From: Enchytraeus crypticus
Taxonomy: Eukaryota > Annelida > Clitellata > Enchytraeida > Enchytraeidae
Direction of reading: 5' to 3'
NCBI GenBank assembly: GCA_905160935.1
Contig: CAJHZI010000457.1
Span: 3,348,501-3,412,500 of the forward strand
DNA length: 64,000 nucleotides
Shown: positions 9,893-22,745 of the stretch, in pieces
How the letters are laid out: the number at the start of each line of letters is the position of its first letter
Position numbering within the stretch: the stretch's first letter is position 1
Program-made: the position numbers and the translations under genes
The notes under the pieces: model-generated
Seen by the model: the letters and a program-made list of their open reading frames with translations, nothing else
Told to the model about the DNA's origin: nothing
Database searches by the model: none

Positions 9893-11590
9893 TTACTGTC
9901 TTCTAGTACACTGCCTGGCGGCAGGTCCATGGCATATAACTTTTTCAACCAAATCTATCCTCAGCCTACATTTTCATTTCTATATATGAATTTGTTATCA
10001 GATCTTCCAACATCCCTTATCTTGGTCTTTCTCTAACTCTTTTACCTTGCATTCTAATATATCCTTTAGCAAACCAAACCACACCCCTATAATATGTCCT
10101 ATCCATATTTTCTTTCTATTTCTCATTACATCTATTAACTGCATATCTGTATCGACTCTTTCAGAAACTGCTTAATGTGTAATTTTATTAGTCAACTAAT
10201 CTTTTCCAACCTCTCTACACGTATAACCACATCTCTAATGCATCTAGCTTCCTGTTGACTTCTTTCTTTTATGTCAACGTTTCACATTCGTACAGGAATG
10301 TCGACCACACCAAATTTTTTCACAGTCTCTATATTTGTGTTTTTCCCAATTGCCTTTTGTTAGTAGCTCTTTTTCTTTCCGAAAGACTCACCAGTGCAAT
10401 TTTACATTTTATTTCCTTTCACATTTCCCATCATCCGTGATAGTGTGGCCCAAATACTTGAAACTTTTTATCTGTCCAATAGCGTACTATTCAAAGTAAT
10501 ATTTACATCCCCATTATTCCTAGACACTGTCACAACCTTTGTCTTCTAAATATTAATCTTCATACCATATCTCAATGCTGTATCATTCACACCATCTATA
10601 ACCCTTTGTAATTCTACTTCACTACAGGTAAGCTTACCTTGATCATCTGCAAATCTTACATCTTTCAGCAATGTACTTCTAATAGTTATTCCTTCCTCAA
10701 TATCTTCCAAAGCCTCAACCATTACCGCCTCGGCATAGACATTAACAGTAGTGGTGAAATACAACATCCTTGTCTTACTGCCAGTTCTAATTTACCCTCC
10801 TCAGAAAAGAACTCTTGCTGGATTTTACTATAGCTTTCTGATTCAAAGTTATAATCAATCTTCTATCCATCTCCAGTCAAATTCAATCTTCCTCAATATG
10901 ATTAACATCAATATCCGGTCTATTCTATCAAAATCCTTTTCAAAATCTACAAAACATATGAAGACATCATTTAAATGTTCTAAGTTACCTTCACATATAA
11001 CTCTCATAACTCCTATTTCTTCTCTAGTACCATATCCTTTTCGAAAGTCAAATTGTGAATGACTCCTTAAGCATCTGATTTTGACTGAATACGATTACTA
11101 AATATTTGTTACAAGATTTTAGACGTATGTGCTATTAAGCTTATTGTTCTATAGGCTGAATATTCAACAGTATTAGGTTTTGAAGGAATTGGAATCATCA
11201 TTGCCTTCGTGAAATCTTCTGGCCAGGTAGGCCTACCGGTCTCGTAAACTTTCAAGCATAATTCTAAAAGTTTCAGTAATACATCTCCTTCAATCATTTT
11301 CAGAAATTCTGCTGTTAAGCTATCTAACCCCGCCGCTTTTCCTTATTTTATATTTTGAATTGCCTCAAAAATTTCTTCTTTCATTACATGTATATCTTGT
11401 ATCTTTTCAACATTTCCTACCACTGTTTCTTCTTCCAGTTCAAAATCAGTTACTTTTGGTTTTCCATCCTTGTCATAAAAATCCTCAACATATTCTTTCC
11501 AACTTTCATTTACATCACTCATCTCTGTCTTCAGCTCACAATCCTTGCTATTTATACTGAAGTTCTTTGTTCCTTCTCTCTTTCCGGTGT
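9893..11590 (-). mobile_element. RTE-type LINE, long 5'-truncated copy
   Basis: From the tail near 9900 up through VRFADDQ (catalytic box, about 10.66 kb), NDTALRYGMKINI, and the upstream RT segment LPLKL-type ...TGRPTWPEDFTKAMMIPIP... (about 11.2 kb) to a linker at 11.59 kb. Many frame breaks; an old copy within the first intron of gene B (upstream end abuts the death-domain exon). Confidence 0.8.
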
Positions 11591-11754
11591 TTGTTAATTT
11601 TAGAACTTACTGGTACAGCATGTCAGATAATTAATTTAATTTTAAATTAATTAAATTAAATTAATTTAAAATATTTCAATAATAAGTTAACAAAATAAAA
11701 TATATTTGAAAATATAGTCTTTATAATTATCCCATAAACGATTAGTGAGCATAC

Positions 11755-12079
11755 TATAGCAGCCGTTGCTGTCCAAGAAAGTCAAGCACTCCCTAAGGTT
11801 CATATCTTCCAATGTTTTTCTAAGTACACGCATAGTTGACCCCTCCTCCCTATCTCTCCAAATCCTCAGCATTGCGTTGAACGGTTCAGGATCATTTCTC
11901 GTGCGCTCAACTGCATCCGAGAGACCAAAGTAGTTAACCAGATCGTCACGTGTACAACCTGCCTTCCTCATCTTGCTGCACAATGTTAGGAAGTCCTGAT
12001 CTTTCATTAGGTTCACTGGCTCATCCGGCTGGAGCTTCGCATCTTCATAGCCAGAATTCATTCTTGAAATGCCTGGCAT
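11755..12079 (-). CDS. Death-domain exon, first visible exon of adaptor gene B
   Basis: Open from ATG at 12079 (a second in-frame ATG is at 12061) to a TATA/GTATGC donor at 11755; 108 codons plus one base, so it ends in phase 1. Residues about 26-104 read as a death domain: KDQDFLTLCSKMRKAG (helix 1), DDLVNYFGLSD, then PFNAMLRIWRDREEG and TMRVLRKTLEDMNLRECL, the typical MLxxWRDRxG and Txxx-LxxxL pattern of helices 4-6. Death domains mediate homotypic assembly of signalling complexes in the cytosol. The next exon (5872) needs exactly one preceding base, which this donor supplies, so the two join as CY-I-FVKL. The frame is open upstream to about 12110, so an upstream coding exon cannot be excluded. 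Family assignment is by pattern, without a search. Confidence 0.78.
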
Positions 12080-12094
12080 ATCTAGCAAGTTGAG

Positions 12095-13345
12095 TACAGA
12101 TTTTGTGTAGTGTGTTTGACCTAACTAAAATTACCTGCCAAATTTCAAAAATTTAAAGTGTGTATGTGTATATCGACAATTCAATGGTTTCAACACATTA
12201 ATGAGTAATAATATTTTTCAATAATTGAAATATTTAAATGAATTTGCATTTTGTTGCACTGTTTAGTTGTTATATTATTTTGGTGAAGTGCAATTTTAGA
12301 GATTTAGACTAATCCGCTATGAAAGATGGAACTTGTTCCTAACAAACTTAACGCCACCTATACCAATGTATACAAAATACATCACGGTATTAATAACTAA
12401 TCACGTGCGCAATAAGAACCTTGTCTAATAATCACAAATGGCTAATATAGACTCTTTCCTAAAACTTTACGCAACCTGTGCTTTTAAAATATGGCCTCTA
12501 AAGTGGTTTGCCTTTTCCAGCTCTTTAGGATGCCTTTGCGACTCATATGGTTTATGGTCCGTAACTTTTTCAGCATCCTGTATGCAAGATACGTTAAGGT
12601 AATTTCGCAGCATATTCTAAGTAAATTACTAATCCTCTAAAGAAGTTCCCTATATAAAGTATGTTAAATAAATTTACTCTTTGTTTCATAGCATTAATAA
12701 TAATTTTCAATACAACTCATGTATAATGTACATGTACATTGAATGAACTACAAATTAATTCTAAATGAATTCTCAACGCGCTCTATCGCAATGCGCAGTA
12801 AAACGTCTTCTATTAACATGTTAATATTTTATAGCTTATTTCATATCAACACTTACTTCTTTACAGGACGCAACTCAATTCCAAAAACAGGGGGACATAA
12901 GGTTTTTGGCTGAGCGCGTGACCGGAAGGGGTTGGGTTAGATTTTTATGTATCAAATATTGACTGCTTCATTATGTAACAACCGGTTTTGTGGACTTTAA
13001 GATACCTCACCACGAAAGTTCTGCCTATGTATAGAATTAATCTTCGCAAATTCCAATGATCTATATTTTTAAACCTTCCTTGCCATTTGCTACAATTCCC
13101 ATTTAACTCAAAAGTCGAGACGAGTAATTAGGTCAGTAACTGATTAATTCAAGTAGTTCAGCTCTAGATTAATTAAGAATAAGTATTGTATAGTTATTAC
13201 TTGCTACATATGTATATATGCATGTATGTGCTCTATGTTTATCGCTATGTTCTTATATACACGTATATACATGTGTAAGACTCTCTCTCTCTATATATAT
13301 ACATGGCAAGAATGTTATATACACCGTGTACAATTAATTTATATG
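12095..13345. other. No gene or repeat recognised
   Basis: Upstream region of the death-domain exon. A TTTTAG/TTAG acceptor-like site lies at about 12110-12115 on the minus strand. No TATA box that I can defend. Confidence 0.4.
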
Positions 13346-13351
13346 TACATA

Positions 13352-14085
13352 CAGACTGGGGCAAAAAAATAATCCCCTAGCGAAATCTCAATAACTTCGA
13401 CAAAATATATAAATTAAATTTACGGAGATAATGGAGGAGGAATTTCTGCATATATTTTGCAAATTTGGTGAAAAAACACAGTAGAAACAAAATAGCAGCG
13501 TTTCTACGAAAAAATGCTAAATTCAATTTTAACAAGGTTTTTTAAATAGTCGGTCTGTCCATTTTAAGAAAATAACGATCCTGAAAAGGGCCGTTTACTT
13601 AAGTATTGGAGTATCAGCCTACACTACCTTGTTAGCTGCTCCAATAAAAGATGCTTAAAATTCTTTCTTCTGTTAAAATTTTTCCTAAATTTTGAAGAAA
13701 ATTTCCGGTACTTTTGTTAAAATAAGCCTTGTTAAAATTGATTTTATCATTTTTCCAGAAAAACGCGTATTTTGATTACTTCTCAATGTATTTTTACCAA
13801 ATTTGCAGGATATATGCAGAAATTCCTCTGATAGAAGCTCCGAAATTTTTATAAACTAATTTGAGTTTTGTCGAAGTTATTCAGAAAAACCTTGTTTAAG
13901 TTGATTTTTGCACTTTTTCGTAGAAACGCTGTAATTTTGTTTCTGCCAAAACTATTTCCATCAAATTTGCATGTTCCATGCAGAAATTCCTACCCTAGAA
14001 GCTACAAAACTTTTGTACAAATATTCTGAGTTTTGTTGAAGTGATTCAGATTTCGCTAGGGGATTATTTTTTATGCCCCAGTCTG
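13352..14085. mobile_element. Mariner-like MITE with TA target duplication
   Basis: Both ends read CAGACTGGGGCA...AATAATCCCCTAGCG inward, flanked by TA at 13350-13351 and 14086-14087. The inverted ends run about 200 bp. Inside the right end a second, diverged copy of the same ~190-bp arm (about 13700-13880) lies in tandem: the blocks AATTTCTGCATATAT, GCAAATTTGGT and TTTTAACAAGG recur. No transposase frame. A non-autonomous Tc1/mariner relative. Confidence 0.85.
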
Positions 14086-14099
14086 TATATACAGTATAC

Positions 14100-14136
14100 A
14101 TATAAATTCGTATTATATATCATATGTGCATATATA

Positions 14137-14195
<59 letters not shown>

Positions 14196-14200
14196 AATTA
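14100..14200. repeat. (AT)n microsatellite
   Basis: Near-pure AT repeat, longest run about 14137-14194. Confidence 0.95.
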
Positions 14201-15950
14201 CATGTATACAAATATATTGCTATAAAGTGGGGGAATGCCCACCTTCCCCGTCCCGCTCGATGTCCCCGTCCCGCTCGAATGCGTTGATGTCGATGCTCGA
14301 TGCGTTGATGTCGATTTTGCAAAAGAGGCTTACCCTCGATCTCTTTGACAAAACTAGAACTGAAACCAAAGAACTAGAAACTGTAATATAATTTCAGAAA
14401 ATCTTTTATTTGTCAGGTTCAAAAAAATAAGAATATGCAAAACTAAAATTTCAAATAGGCCTACTATCAGTAATTGAGTAACAGATAGTGGGTATAAAAA
14501 ATTGTCAGTTATTAATGAGAAATATAAGCAAAATTAAGTATATAATTCAATGTTTGGGTTGGTCTGCGTTGCTGATTCATTCTGCCTACTCTTTATATTA
14601 CGTATGATTAGAATACTGGAACACTAGCTTAATCGCCCTTGATAGAAAGTTCGTCACGCACGCCTAGTTACAATTTGAATGGAAATGGTAAAACCTCTTA
14701 GGTCATAACCATTTCTAAAAAATCATTAAAGTATGATGCAAAAATCACCATTCTTTATCAATTTCTAAATCATCAATCCCTGTCAATTGAAGAATCAATC
14801 TTTCAGGCAAATTAGTCAAACAATCAATGCAATTCTATTCATTTATAGCCGCTGCTAGAGCATCGGTCACCATTTTTCAGGCCCCCTGAAATATAGTTAC
14901 TGATCTCCTAGTATCTAATTATCTAATTTGGACCACTATATAGCGGGGGAACGCATTTCTGAAAAATGAGAGCTTGGAGAGCAGAGCTCCCCTGCTTGTG
15001 TACCCCCCCCCCCTACATTAACCATTTATCACTGGTTTGTGTGTCTTTGCTTCATATCAGCACATTCAAGCCGTTGTTCGGCTCGATGGAACCATTGTTT
15101 TCTGTAAATTTAAGAGTAGGTTGTAATGTGTTGAATGTCAAGTTCAGAAGCATAATTAAGGCACTTTAAAGACTACTCGACACAATCAAGCTACCGTCAC
15201 ATAGATTGGGTTACTCAATATGATACAATATGATTATGGTCTTGGGGATTGATACGAATATGAATATGAATTTATATAAATATGAATTTATCTGTGTCAA
15301 GTGCCAGTAGAGATATTTTCATTGATATCATGCATAATCACTCACATAGTTTATATCATACTAGACTTTCCACTACTAAGTAATGATATGCAAAAACTAC
15401 CAATAAATTTTTCAAATCTTATGCTTTTCACTGCGTTGCCAACTGGAACCTAATATCCCCTGACATACTCAATGCAAAATCTATAACCGAGTTTTCTAAG
15501 CGGTAGACTAATTGTACCTTTTTGATGAATGGTTTTGCTAATTTGTATGATCGAAGTTATGAAAGTTTCACAGTGTTTATTTTTCTTTATTTTTTATTAG
15601 TCATTTAGCTCTGCTTATACATGTAGATTATAAGTTCAACTTTGTATGTATTATGAACTATGAACTAATACTAGCTTCATTAAGAACTGTAAGTAAAATA
15701 ATTATCATGGTAGTCAGCTAGATAAGATACTCTGATTCTTCACTGACGACCAATTTTTCTCACGAAATGCATTTTGTGTATTTACTGAAAAATAAAGACA
15801 TTATCTATTCATATTATTGTATATGCGACACGAAACTATATGAGATCGAATGAGTTAACGCACGCATATCGTTACAGATGTAGTAATTGTGTCACTGCTG
15901 CGTATATGAAAGATTATTTAAACTTCTAATAAGACTGCTTTTCTTTTAAC
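14200..15950. other. No gene recognised
   Basis: A short direct repeat of GATGTCGATGCTCGATGCGTT occurs at about 14280-14325. The rest shows no exon, SINE or LINE I can name. A C-tract lies at 15005. Confidence 0.45.
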
Positions 15951-15954
15951 TCTG

Positions 15955-16070
15955 ATAAGTATCATATAGGTATCGTATAGGTATCATATAGGTATCATAA
16001 TTATAGGTATCATATAGTTATCATATAGGTATCATACAGGCCTAAGTTCATATAGGTATCATATGATAGA
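15955..16070. repeat. ~11-bp GGTATCATATA array
   Basis: About nine imperfect units of GGTATCATATA with occasional gaps. Confidence 0.85.
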
Positions 16071-16248
16071 CCAAAATTCAGACTTGATTTGTCAAATGGA
16101 GTATCGGCATGCCGTAAGTAAAGTTATAAAAATATGAATAATAAAGTAATAATATAACTAATAAACTATTATTAGTAAAAATAATAAATTAAAGTAGTGT
16201 AATACTCAGTTTAACAGATGGTTTCGAAACATCGCAGCGTGTGAGCAA

Positions 16249-16490
16249 GTATATAACTGTTCTTTGTGAGCATGCACAGAGTTTGTTGTTTATGAACATG
16301 CGCAGATTTTGTGAGCATGCGCAGAGTTTGTTTTTGTGAGCATGCGCAGAGTTTGTTTTTGTGAGCATGCGCAGAGTTTGTTTTTGTGAGCATGCGCAGT
16401 TTGTTGTTTGTGAGCATGAGCAGAATTTATTGTTTTTGAGCATGATCAGAATTTGTTGTTTTTGAGCATGCGCAGAGTTTGTGAACAAGC
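16249..16490. repeat. 25-bp minisatellite GTGAGCATGCGCAGAG...
   Basis: About nine units, best preserved at 16310-16400. Unit length 25 is not a multiple of three, so the open frames over it are repeat artefacts. Each unit carries the near-palindrome GCATGCGC. Confidence 0.85.
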
Positions 16491-16499
16491 ATGAGTAGG

Positions 16500-18565
16500 C
16501 GTTGTGATTTTGCGTGCCGTAAAGGTGAGCTACCTAAGATAGCGTAAATGTTAAGAAAGTATTTTAGTTTGAAAATCCCAGGCTGACTACATTTCTCGTG
16601 TCATAATAAGTTAGTAGTGATCTTTCTGCGAGAGTTGGGATCATTATTGAGCATTATCTACTGCGCAGCCAATATAAGAGAAAATCCATCAGCTTTCTTG
16701 TATCCTGAGATGCCAACATAAATTGTGACTCAATAGAATTTTTTGTCGTATGGTGTCACACGTGACAACCGCTTGTGTTTACAAAGTCTCCATTCTTAGT
16801 GGCTGTTTCTTGTGATTTTCATTGTCACCTCCTTCCTCTCCATGGTTATTAATAACCAATGACTTTCATAGCGCATTGATGGCATCTGATGCGGATTTAA
16901 GAATAATCTTCCCATACTCTGGGAATTTGTTGACTCAAAGTGTCAATATTCGGTCTTCAAAGTACACATCCGTGTACTAACCGGGCCCGACATAGCGTAA
17001 CTTCAATAATTGACGTGCAGCTTAACTAAGTGAGCTAACTCTATTCCCCTTAACTAGCTGCGTCTTTCCTATATACAGTATATGCCCCTGAATTTTATAT
17101 TTGCTGGAGTAAAATTAATAGAGAATTCCATGACTCGGAATAGAAGATGACAGTTACGTATTTGCATTTAGCTATGCGTATCTTTTTTCCTTTCCTTTCT
17201 TCTATTATATCAGTATTGTATGATGTCATTCTAATATATCAGTCTATTATCATTGTACTAGAATATAGAATTTTTTTCTAATTCTAAATCATTCGAATTT
17301 TATTCTTCTTCTATTTCTATTTCAAATTCTATCGCTCTACTTTTGTAAATCTAAATCCATTCAAATTGCGATAAATAAGTAAAAAATCCTACTTACTGTA
17401 AAGTTGATCAGTTTATTTGTAATGAACTATAGGGAGCCTTTAGAAATTGTAGTTACATGTATTTTCCAATACTGTCGAAATAGTAATTCCATGGTTCAAA
17501 CATGTCGCTATTCGATAATTCTACTATCAAAATAGTAGTTCATAAGTTCTTTAGGTAGTAATTACATGGAGACGGTAGAGTCAGCAATTACATGAAGACG
17601 GTAGATGTAGATCAATCAATCAATCAATCAGTTTTTCAACCAATCAGTCAGACAGTAAATCAATCAATTAAATAATCAGACAATCAATCATTCGTCAAAT
17701 GAGAACTAAAGTGTTGGTTTATCATTACGATGTCAGTGAAGCCGATTTAAGCTATCTCAGTCAGTGATGCTAATCTTAGGTTACATTAAGTTACCTTCAA
17801 TGATGCCGATTTAGGTTACCTTAGGTGACATTCAAAAATTTCATTTCTGAAGGCGGAATGTGGCGATTAAAATAATAATTTAATTGAAAGTTAAGCAGCT
17901 TTGGTGTTATCAATTGCAAGTCTATCGAGCGTTTAGTTTTATTTCCTGTGACCTACACTGAAGTATACTGGTATGTTTTGTGTGTATAAAGTAATTGCAA
18001 AATCCGGAAATCTCAGTTTAACTTCATTAAGCGGGTTACTTAGTATACAACAAGGCCAGAATGAATTTTATCTGATACAAGTTTCGTTGTTTCTATTGTA
18101 GAGGAATTAATTCTCAATGAAGAACCAAACTATTGAAACAGAAAAAATAAAGACAATCGAAGGTTTGAAACCACATTGTTTAATTAGATTTAGCAGACTA
18201 GTTAAAAGTATGCCTTAATAAAGTTCTTAGTGAAATAAAAAGCAGAATATCCGTACAGAAAAAGAAGAGCTGTAAAGTTTAAAACCGTAGTACCAATTCA
18301 ACGGCTGCTACGTAACGCACATGCACTGATAGATACTGGTCAGTTGAATTTAGAACCTATGACATTTTTGGTTCGAAATTCAACTAAATAACAAATAGTG
18401 GGATAGTAAATGACCGAACTTATATTAGAGCATTGTAATATGGTTAGCAACAACGTAAATGCGAATTTTTATCAAATAAACGCAGGTTTCAGATTTCAGT
18501 CAGTGCATTAGCACACTTGAATTTCTTTCACGATTAAAACACATAAAATACCGACGACAATATAC
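16500..18565. other. No gene recognised; (ATCA)n at 17610
   Basis: An ATCAATCA tract with degeneration spans about 17609-17700. No exon or transposon recognised elsewhere. Confidence 0.45.
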
Positions 18566-18607
18566 AGTATTGTATCTATATAGTATAGTACCTCATATAT
18601 ATAGTAC

Positions 18608-18669
<62 letters not shown>

Positions 18670-18765
18670 CTCATATATATAGCATAGTACCTCATATATA
18701 TAGTATAGTACCTCATATATATATATATATAGTACCTCATATATATATATAGTACCTCATATTTT
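18565..18765. repeat. (AT)n and ATATATAGTACCTC repeat
   Basis: Pure AT run 18609-18664 embedded in repeats of ATATATAGTACCTCAT. Confidence 0.9.
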
Positions 18766-18769
18766 GTAA

Positions 18770-19003
18770 TACATAAACTGAAATATAAACACACGTTAAA
18801 TTTTTCGTAAGTTGAGCTACAGGGATACTAAAAGTAAAAACGCTTATTAACTTGTGGCTAATAAACTCGCTTATAAACTTGTGGTGGAAGAAAATTAGAC
18901 GATTAACTAATTAATTGCTTTGATTAATTACAGGCAGTGGTTGTTATTTACACTAGATACACACTGACTTATAAGGCCACATCATCTTCGGTCGTCCATT
19001 CGC
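18770..19003. other. 3' flank of ARHGAP19
   Basis: Below the stop codon on the minus strand; presumably 3' UTR and beyond. I see no clean AATAAA on the minus strand here. Confidence 0.4.
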
Positions 19004-21485
19004 TCATTCTACCTTTGGAAATTTCAGATAGGAGATGTAGCCCTTCAGCTTGTGGTACTCAACTCCATTTTCTTGGGTCATTAGTGCCGGATCACCGGCT
19101 TCATCTTCTACCTTCTGAAGCATAGTTGAAGTTGAGTCCTGATCATCATCATCATCTTCTTGTTCATCCTCAGTCTCATCGGCTGATGGACTTTCTTCTA
19201 GATCGTAATCATACTGATGGCCCTGGTACAAATTAGCTTCATCGCCATCAGTGTACCTCAATGCTGTGAATCCCAACTCTTTGGCACTTAAAGTCGTTAG
19301 TTCTAGTTCCTCATTGGTTGCCTCTTCGTTTACAAACAGGCGCTTGGCAACTGTCGTCTTTGAAACTCCTGGAGTTGTGCCAATATATTCCTCAGCTCTA
19401 GAACACTTCCCGTGGCTCCCGTAAGGAAGGTTTGAAGACTTTGCGACAGAGCTCTTCGGTGTTCTGCGCTGTTTACGACCAGTTAACATCTCTTTGAATG
19501 ACTTGCCCATTGACTGCTTCCCATCCAATTGAAGAGCTCGATAGGTCTTCTGGACCCGGCTCACCAGCTCCCTCTTGCGGCTCGACTCCGGCATACTGGC
19601 TATTTGGGCGCATAGCTCAGCCACAGCGGTCACCGTGTTGTTGGTCTCAGCGGCTTTCGTCGAGGCTTTGCGATCAACAAACACAACGCTGGAAGTGATG
19701 ACGATATCGTCATCATCTTCAGCACTCGAGCGAATCTCTACTTCGTTTTCAAAGCTCTCTTTTTTGGTTGATCTGGCGCAGCTGGCCACGCTGACCTTAC
19801 GACCCTTTTTGGGCTTGGAGGCAGTGAGCTGCTCAGAGGTTCTGCTCTCCAAGGTGGAACAGACTTTACGCGAAGAAGTAGCTCCGGTGTTGATGACTCT
19901 CTGCCGGTACTGGATGGCATCTAGGATGAGCTGAGTGGGATAGAGGAAGAGCTGGTCCGAATGTCGGATCATGAAGGTCAGCACTCCTGTTAACTTCTCT
20001 GTGGCACCCATCTTCGCTTGCATGTTCAGCTATAATAACATAAATAAATCAAATAAATAAGTAAATGAGTAAATAAGTATTAACATAAGTAAATGAGTAA
20101 ATAAGTATTAACATAAGTAAATCAAATAAATAAATAAATGAGTAGATAAATAAAGAAATATATAACAGATAAATAGGCCTATACAACACTTATATCATGA
20201 GAGCGTGAGATTTCATAGTGAGCGTAAAATGATGCTACAAAGTTACGTTTTGTGTGATTCGAGTTATCTAGATCAATAGGACTTCTGAAAATTAAGTGAT
20301 AAAGTTTGTTCTCAGGCGAGCAATATATGATTCTGAATTTACTTAAACTTTTTGCTATTGAATTTTACTTTCAATTCACGTCTGTGGATAGCTGGTAGTT
20401 CTCTGATTCAATATCAGTTTTTACTGTTTAAAAGTTATATGACCGAGTCCTGAGAAAGGCAACGGGAAACCACCTCATAAGCCATACTTTTCCCAAGCTG
20501 TAGGCCACATAAGTTATGAATAAGGAATAGACTTTGTGAAAGGATTACCTTCTTGATCTAAGGAGTGCTCTTATGGAGCGAGAAAGCAGACTCTAAGTAT
20601 GAATATGTACCTTGAGCTAAGCAAAGGAGAAAGAAGAGATGACCGAATCAGAATGATCGTGCTTCTACTTTCATCAACACTATGCGGAATGCTGAGAAAA
20701 GTTTTAGTTAAAATATTGTAAGTTGAAAAGTTGAAATTAATCAAGTATTGAAAAGAACAACAAACCGTTCTGGGCACTAGCAGATGCACAGAGAACACTA
20801 TTGCCAGGTTGTTCTCATCCATCAGATTACTCTGAACATCAGCCACTGACCTGAGCAGCTTCATCAGCTGCTGCAGGAGAACTAGGTTCTCCCGGGGCAG
20901 CAGCTGGATAAGCAGCTGTAGGGCTGTCAGCTGCTTAGCCTCGTCCTTCATCAGCGCTATCTGACTGTACGCGTTGAAGTGCTTGGCGGACAGCAGGCAG
21001 TCAGGCAGGTCCCCCATGAAGCCCTTCAGTGCCCCGGCGCAGTCGTGCGCGGTGTAGGACCCCGAGTCGTAGTCGATCCTCTCACCGGCCTCCAGACGTT
21101 GTCGGAGGTTCCTCTGGCGCTCCACGTTCCCAGTCTTCCTGAAAATTCCTTCGAGCTGGAGGTTTTCTTGTCTGCCGAGGTACTCGAAGAGAGGCTGAAG
21201 GATTTCGATGTGCTTTGTTGTCAACACTGACCCGAAGAATTTATCCTTGATGGTTGAGAATACCTTGTGCTTATGCTTCTTTAGCACCTTGGTCTTCGGC
21301 GTGGTTGAGTCGAGGAATTGATCATCGTCTTCTAACAGTACCTCGAAGGCACCTCCGTCCAGGTCGAGGTAGATGCTCAGATGACTGAGTACTAGCTCAC
21401 GGAACTTAGCCGGATGTGCGAATCTTAACTTCTCAACGTTTTCGGACAGACCGGGCATTGAAGTGGCAACTGAACTTTCGGCCAT
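19004..21485 (-). CDS. ARHGAP19: ARHGAP19-like Rho GTPase-activating protein, two coding exons
   Basis: Coding exons 21485-20766 and 20029-19004 join in phase 0 (donor ACG/GTTTGT, acceptor TATAG) to give about 581 residues; human ARHGAP19 has 494. The family activates GTP hydrolysis by RhoA-class GTPases and acts in cytokinesis. Residues 18-40 (VEKLRFAHPAKFRELVLSH) match the start of the human protein. The RhoGAP domain spans about 85-265, with the arginine finger in GIFRKTG (R116) and the core NNLAIVFSVHLLVP. The splice lines up without a gap with the human sequence ending FMIKHS (here FMIRHS). The tail keeps the MPESSRKREL block (about 386-395) and a TPGVSKTTVAKRLF segment resembling the human C-terminus, then an acidic run near 517-539. 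ATG context AAAATGG is strong. Identification is confident; exact splice sites are inferred. Confidence 0.93.
20030..20765 (-). other. ARHGAP19 intron between coding exons
   Basis: GT-AG intron of about 736 bp. It holds an imperfect TAAATAAG-type array (about 20040-20170) and a SINE-6 copy in antisense (about 20450-20650). Intron phase is 0 and both ends fit the protein alignment with human ARHGAP19. Confidence 0.8.
20450..20650 (+). mobile_element. SINE-6 copy in ARHGAP19 intron/3' side of exon
   Basis: CTGAGAAAGGCAACGGGAAA, CCACCTCATAAGCC, then CTCTTATGGAGCGAGAAAGC and GTATGAATATGTACCTTGAG. One of the best-preserved family members; lies entirely in the intron. Confidence 0.75.
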
Positions 21486-21574
21486 TTTGAAGCTTTAGTG
21501 TAGAAAGTAGGACTGTGCGTTGAATAGTTGCAGTGGTTATAGAAAATTTTGACGAACTCAATTTAATTTATACC
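21486..21574 (-). other. Probable 5' UTR part of ARHGAP19 exon 2
   Basis: Reading the minus strand, a pyrimidine tract ending TTCTTTTTCAG lies just above 21574, about 88 bases before the start codon. It is a good acceptor, so the 5' UTR is probably spliced and this short stretch is the non-coding start of the exon carrying the ATG. Confidence 0.5.
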
Positions 21575-21904
21575 TGAAAAAGAAGTTTAATTTAGACATT
21601 AAAATGGCAAGTTTAATTTAGTCATTTGAATGTAAACAGTGCACTTAAAATATATTAATGTCTGGTAATGTGGTATTCTGTTCCTGCGATACTGAAACTA
21701 ATAGAAGTGCTGATTCTAATATTAATCAAATTCCTAGTAGTAATAATATCACCTATAATTAATTAGTGATAGTAACATTAATGATTAAAAATATCACAAA
21801 CCAATAATTGATAAAAAATAATTAACGCTAATACTTATAATATTAGTTATATTAACTACTAAAACTAATATTAATGCCAATGCAAATAATACAACAAATA
21901 CTAA

Positions 21905-22145
21905 TACTACTCATCATCATCATCATCATCTTCCCTTAAATCCCAGTTTTACCAGGGTCGGGATACGAATGGATATTATCCATTCGTTTAAGTTTTGTGG
22001 CAATTACTGGAGCCTTGGCGCTCACCCACCGAATGCCCTTTCTGACGTTGGTATGGATCTTAGTGCGTTAGTCGCCTTCTACGACATGTGCAGTCACCGG
22101 TTAGTCAAATTCTTCAAACGACCCGGACACAACACGGGGAAATAA
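21905..22145 (-). mobile_element. SINE-2 copy in ARHGAP19 5' intron
   Basis: (ATC)n tail, CCAGTTTTACCAGGGTCGGG, CTCACCCACCGAATGCCC, TTTCTGACGTTGGTATGGAT and AAACGACCCGGACACAAC. Well preserved; flanked by imperfect TAATACTA-rich intron. Confidence 0.8.
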
Positions 22146-22745
22146 AAAACTAATACTATTACTGCTATTAAAATGATTACTATTAATAATATTATTGCTA
22201 GTAGTTTTTAGTACCAATATTATTACTAATATTAATACTACTACGAATATTAATTTTAATACTGATACTGCTACTAATATTTCATTAAAACTAAAACTAG
22301 TATTGCTACTAGTACTAAAAACTGTGCGTATCTTTTCCAGTGCATAATGGCATAAAAGAGAATTTTCGCGGTTTGATTATTTATGCTATATGTATGTACT
22401 GTGTTCTGTAACTGAATTAATACATGCTCAGTGACTAACCTATTGCAATTATACAAATAATATACCTTAGAGTTTCTTTTCCTCATCACATGATGATGTT
22501 AAGAACGTGCACTAGTACTAATACTACCGTATAGTTAATTAATACTACCTATATATGTTTATAAATATTCAAACTGATAATACTTATGTTATACTAATAG
22601 TACTAATACTACCGTTAATATTAAACTACTACTGCTGATTGTATTACTTAAACTATTATCTATACATATATATGTACTATTCATCATTACTATTCCTATG
22701 ATCAACGCTAAATCGAAGAGAGAATAATAAAATTTTGTTCAAACC
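22146..22745. other. Remaining ARHGAP19 5' intron
   Basis: Rich in TAATACTA/TATTACTAAT words, imperfectly repeated. No exon seen. Confidence 0.4.

Noticed and set aside
16189-16488. Two overlapping frames with Ala-His-Ala repeats
   Set aside because: 25-bp array read in shifting frames; no splice sites or flanking coding sequence.
18570-18794. Tyr-Ile repeat frames on both strands
   Set aside because: Translations of (AT)n microsatellite.
19498-19934. Plus-strand frames across ARHGAP19
   Set aside because: Shadows of the minus-strand gene.
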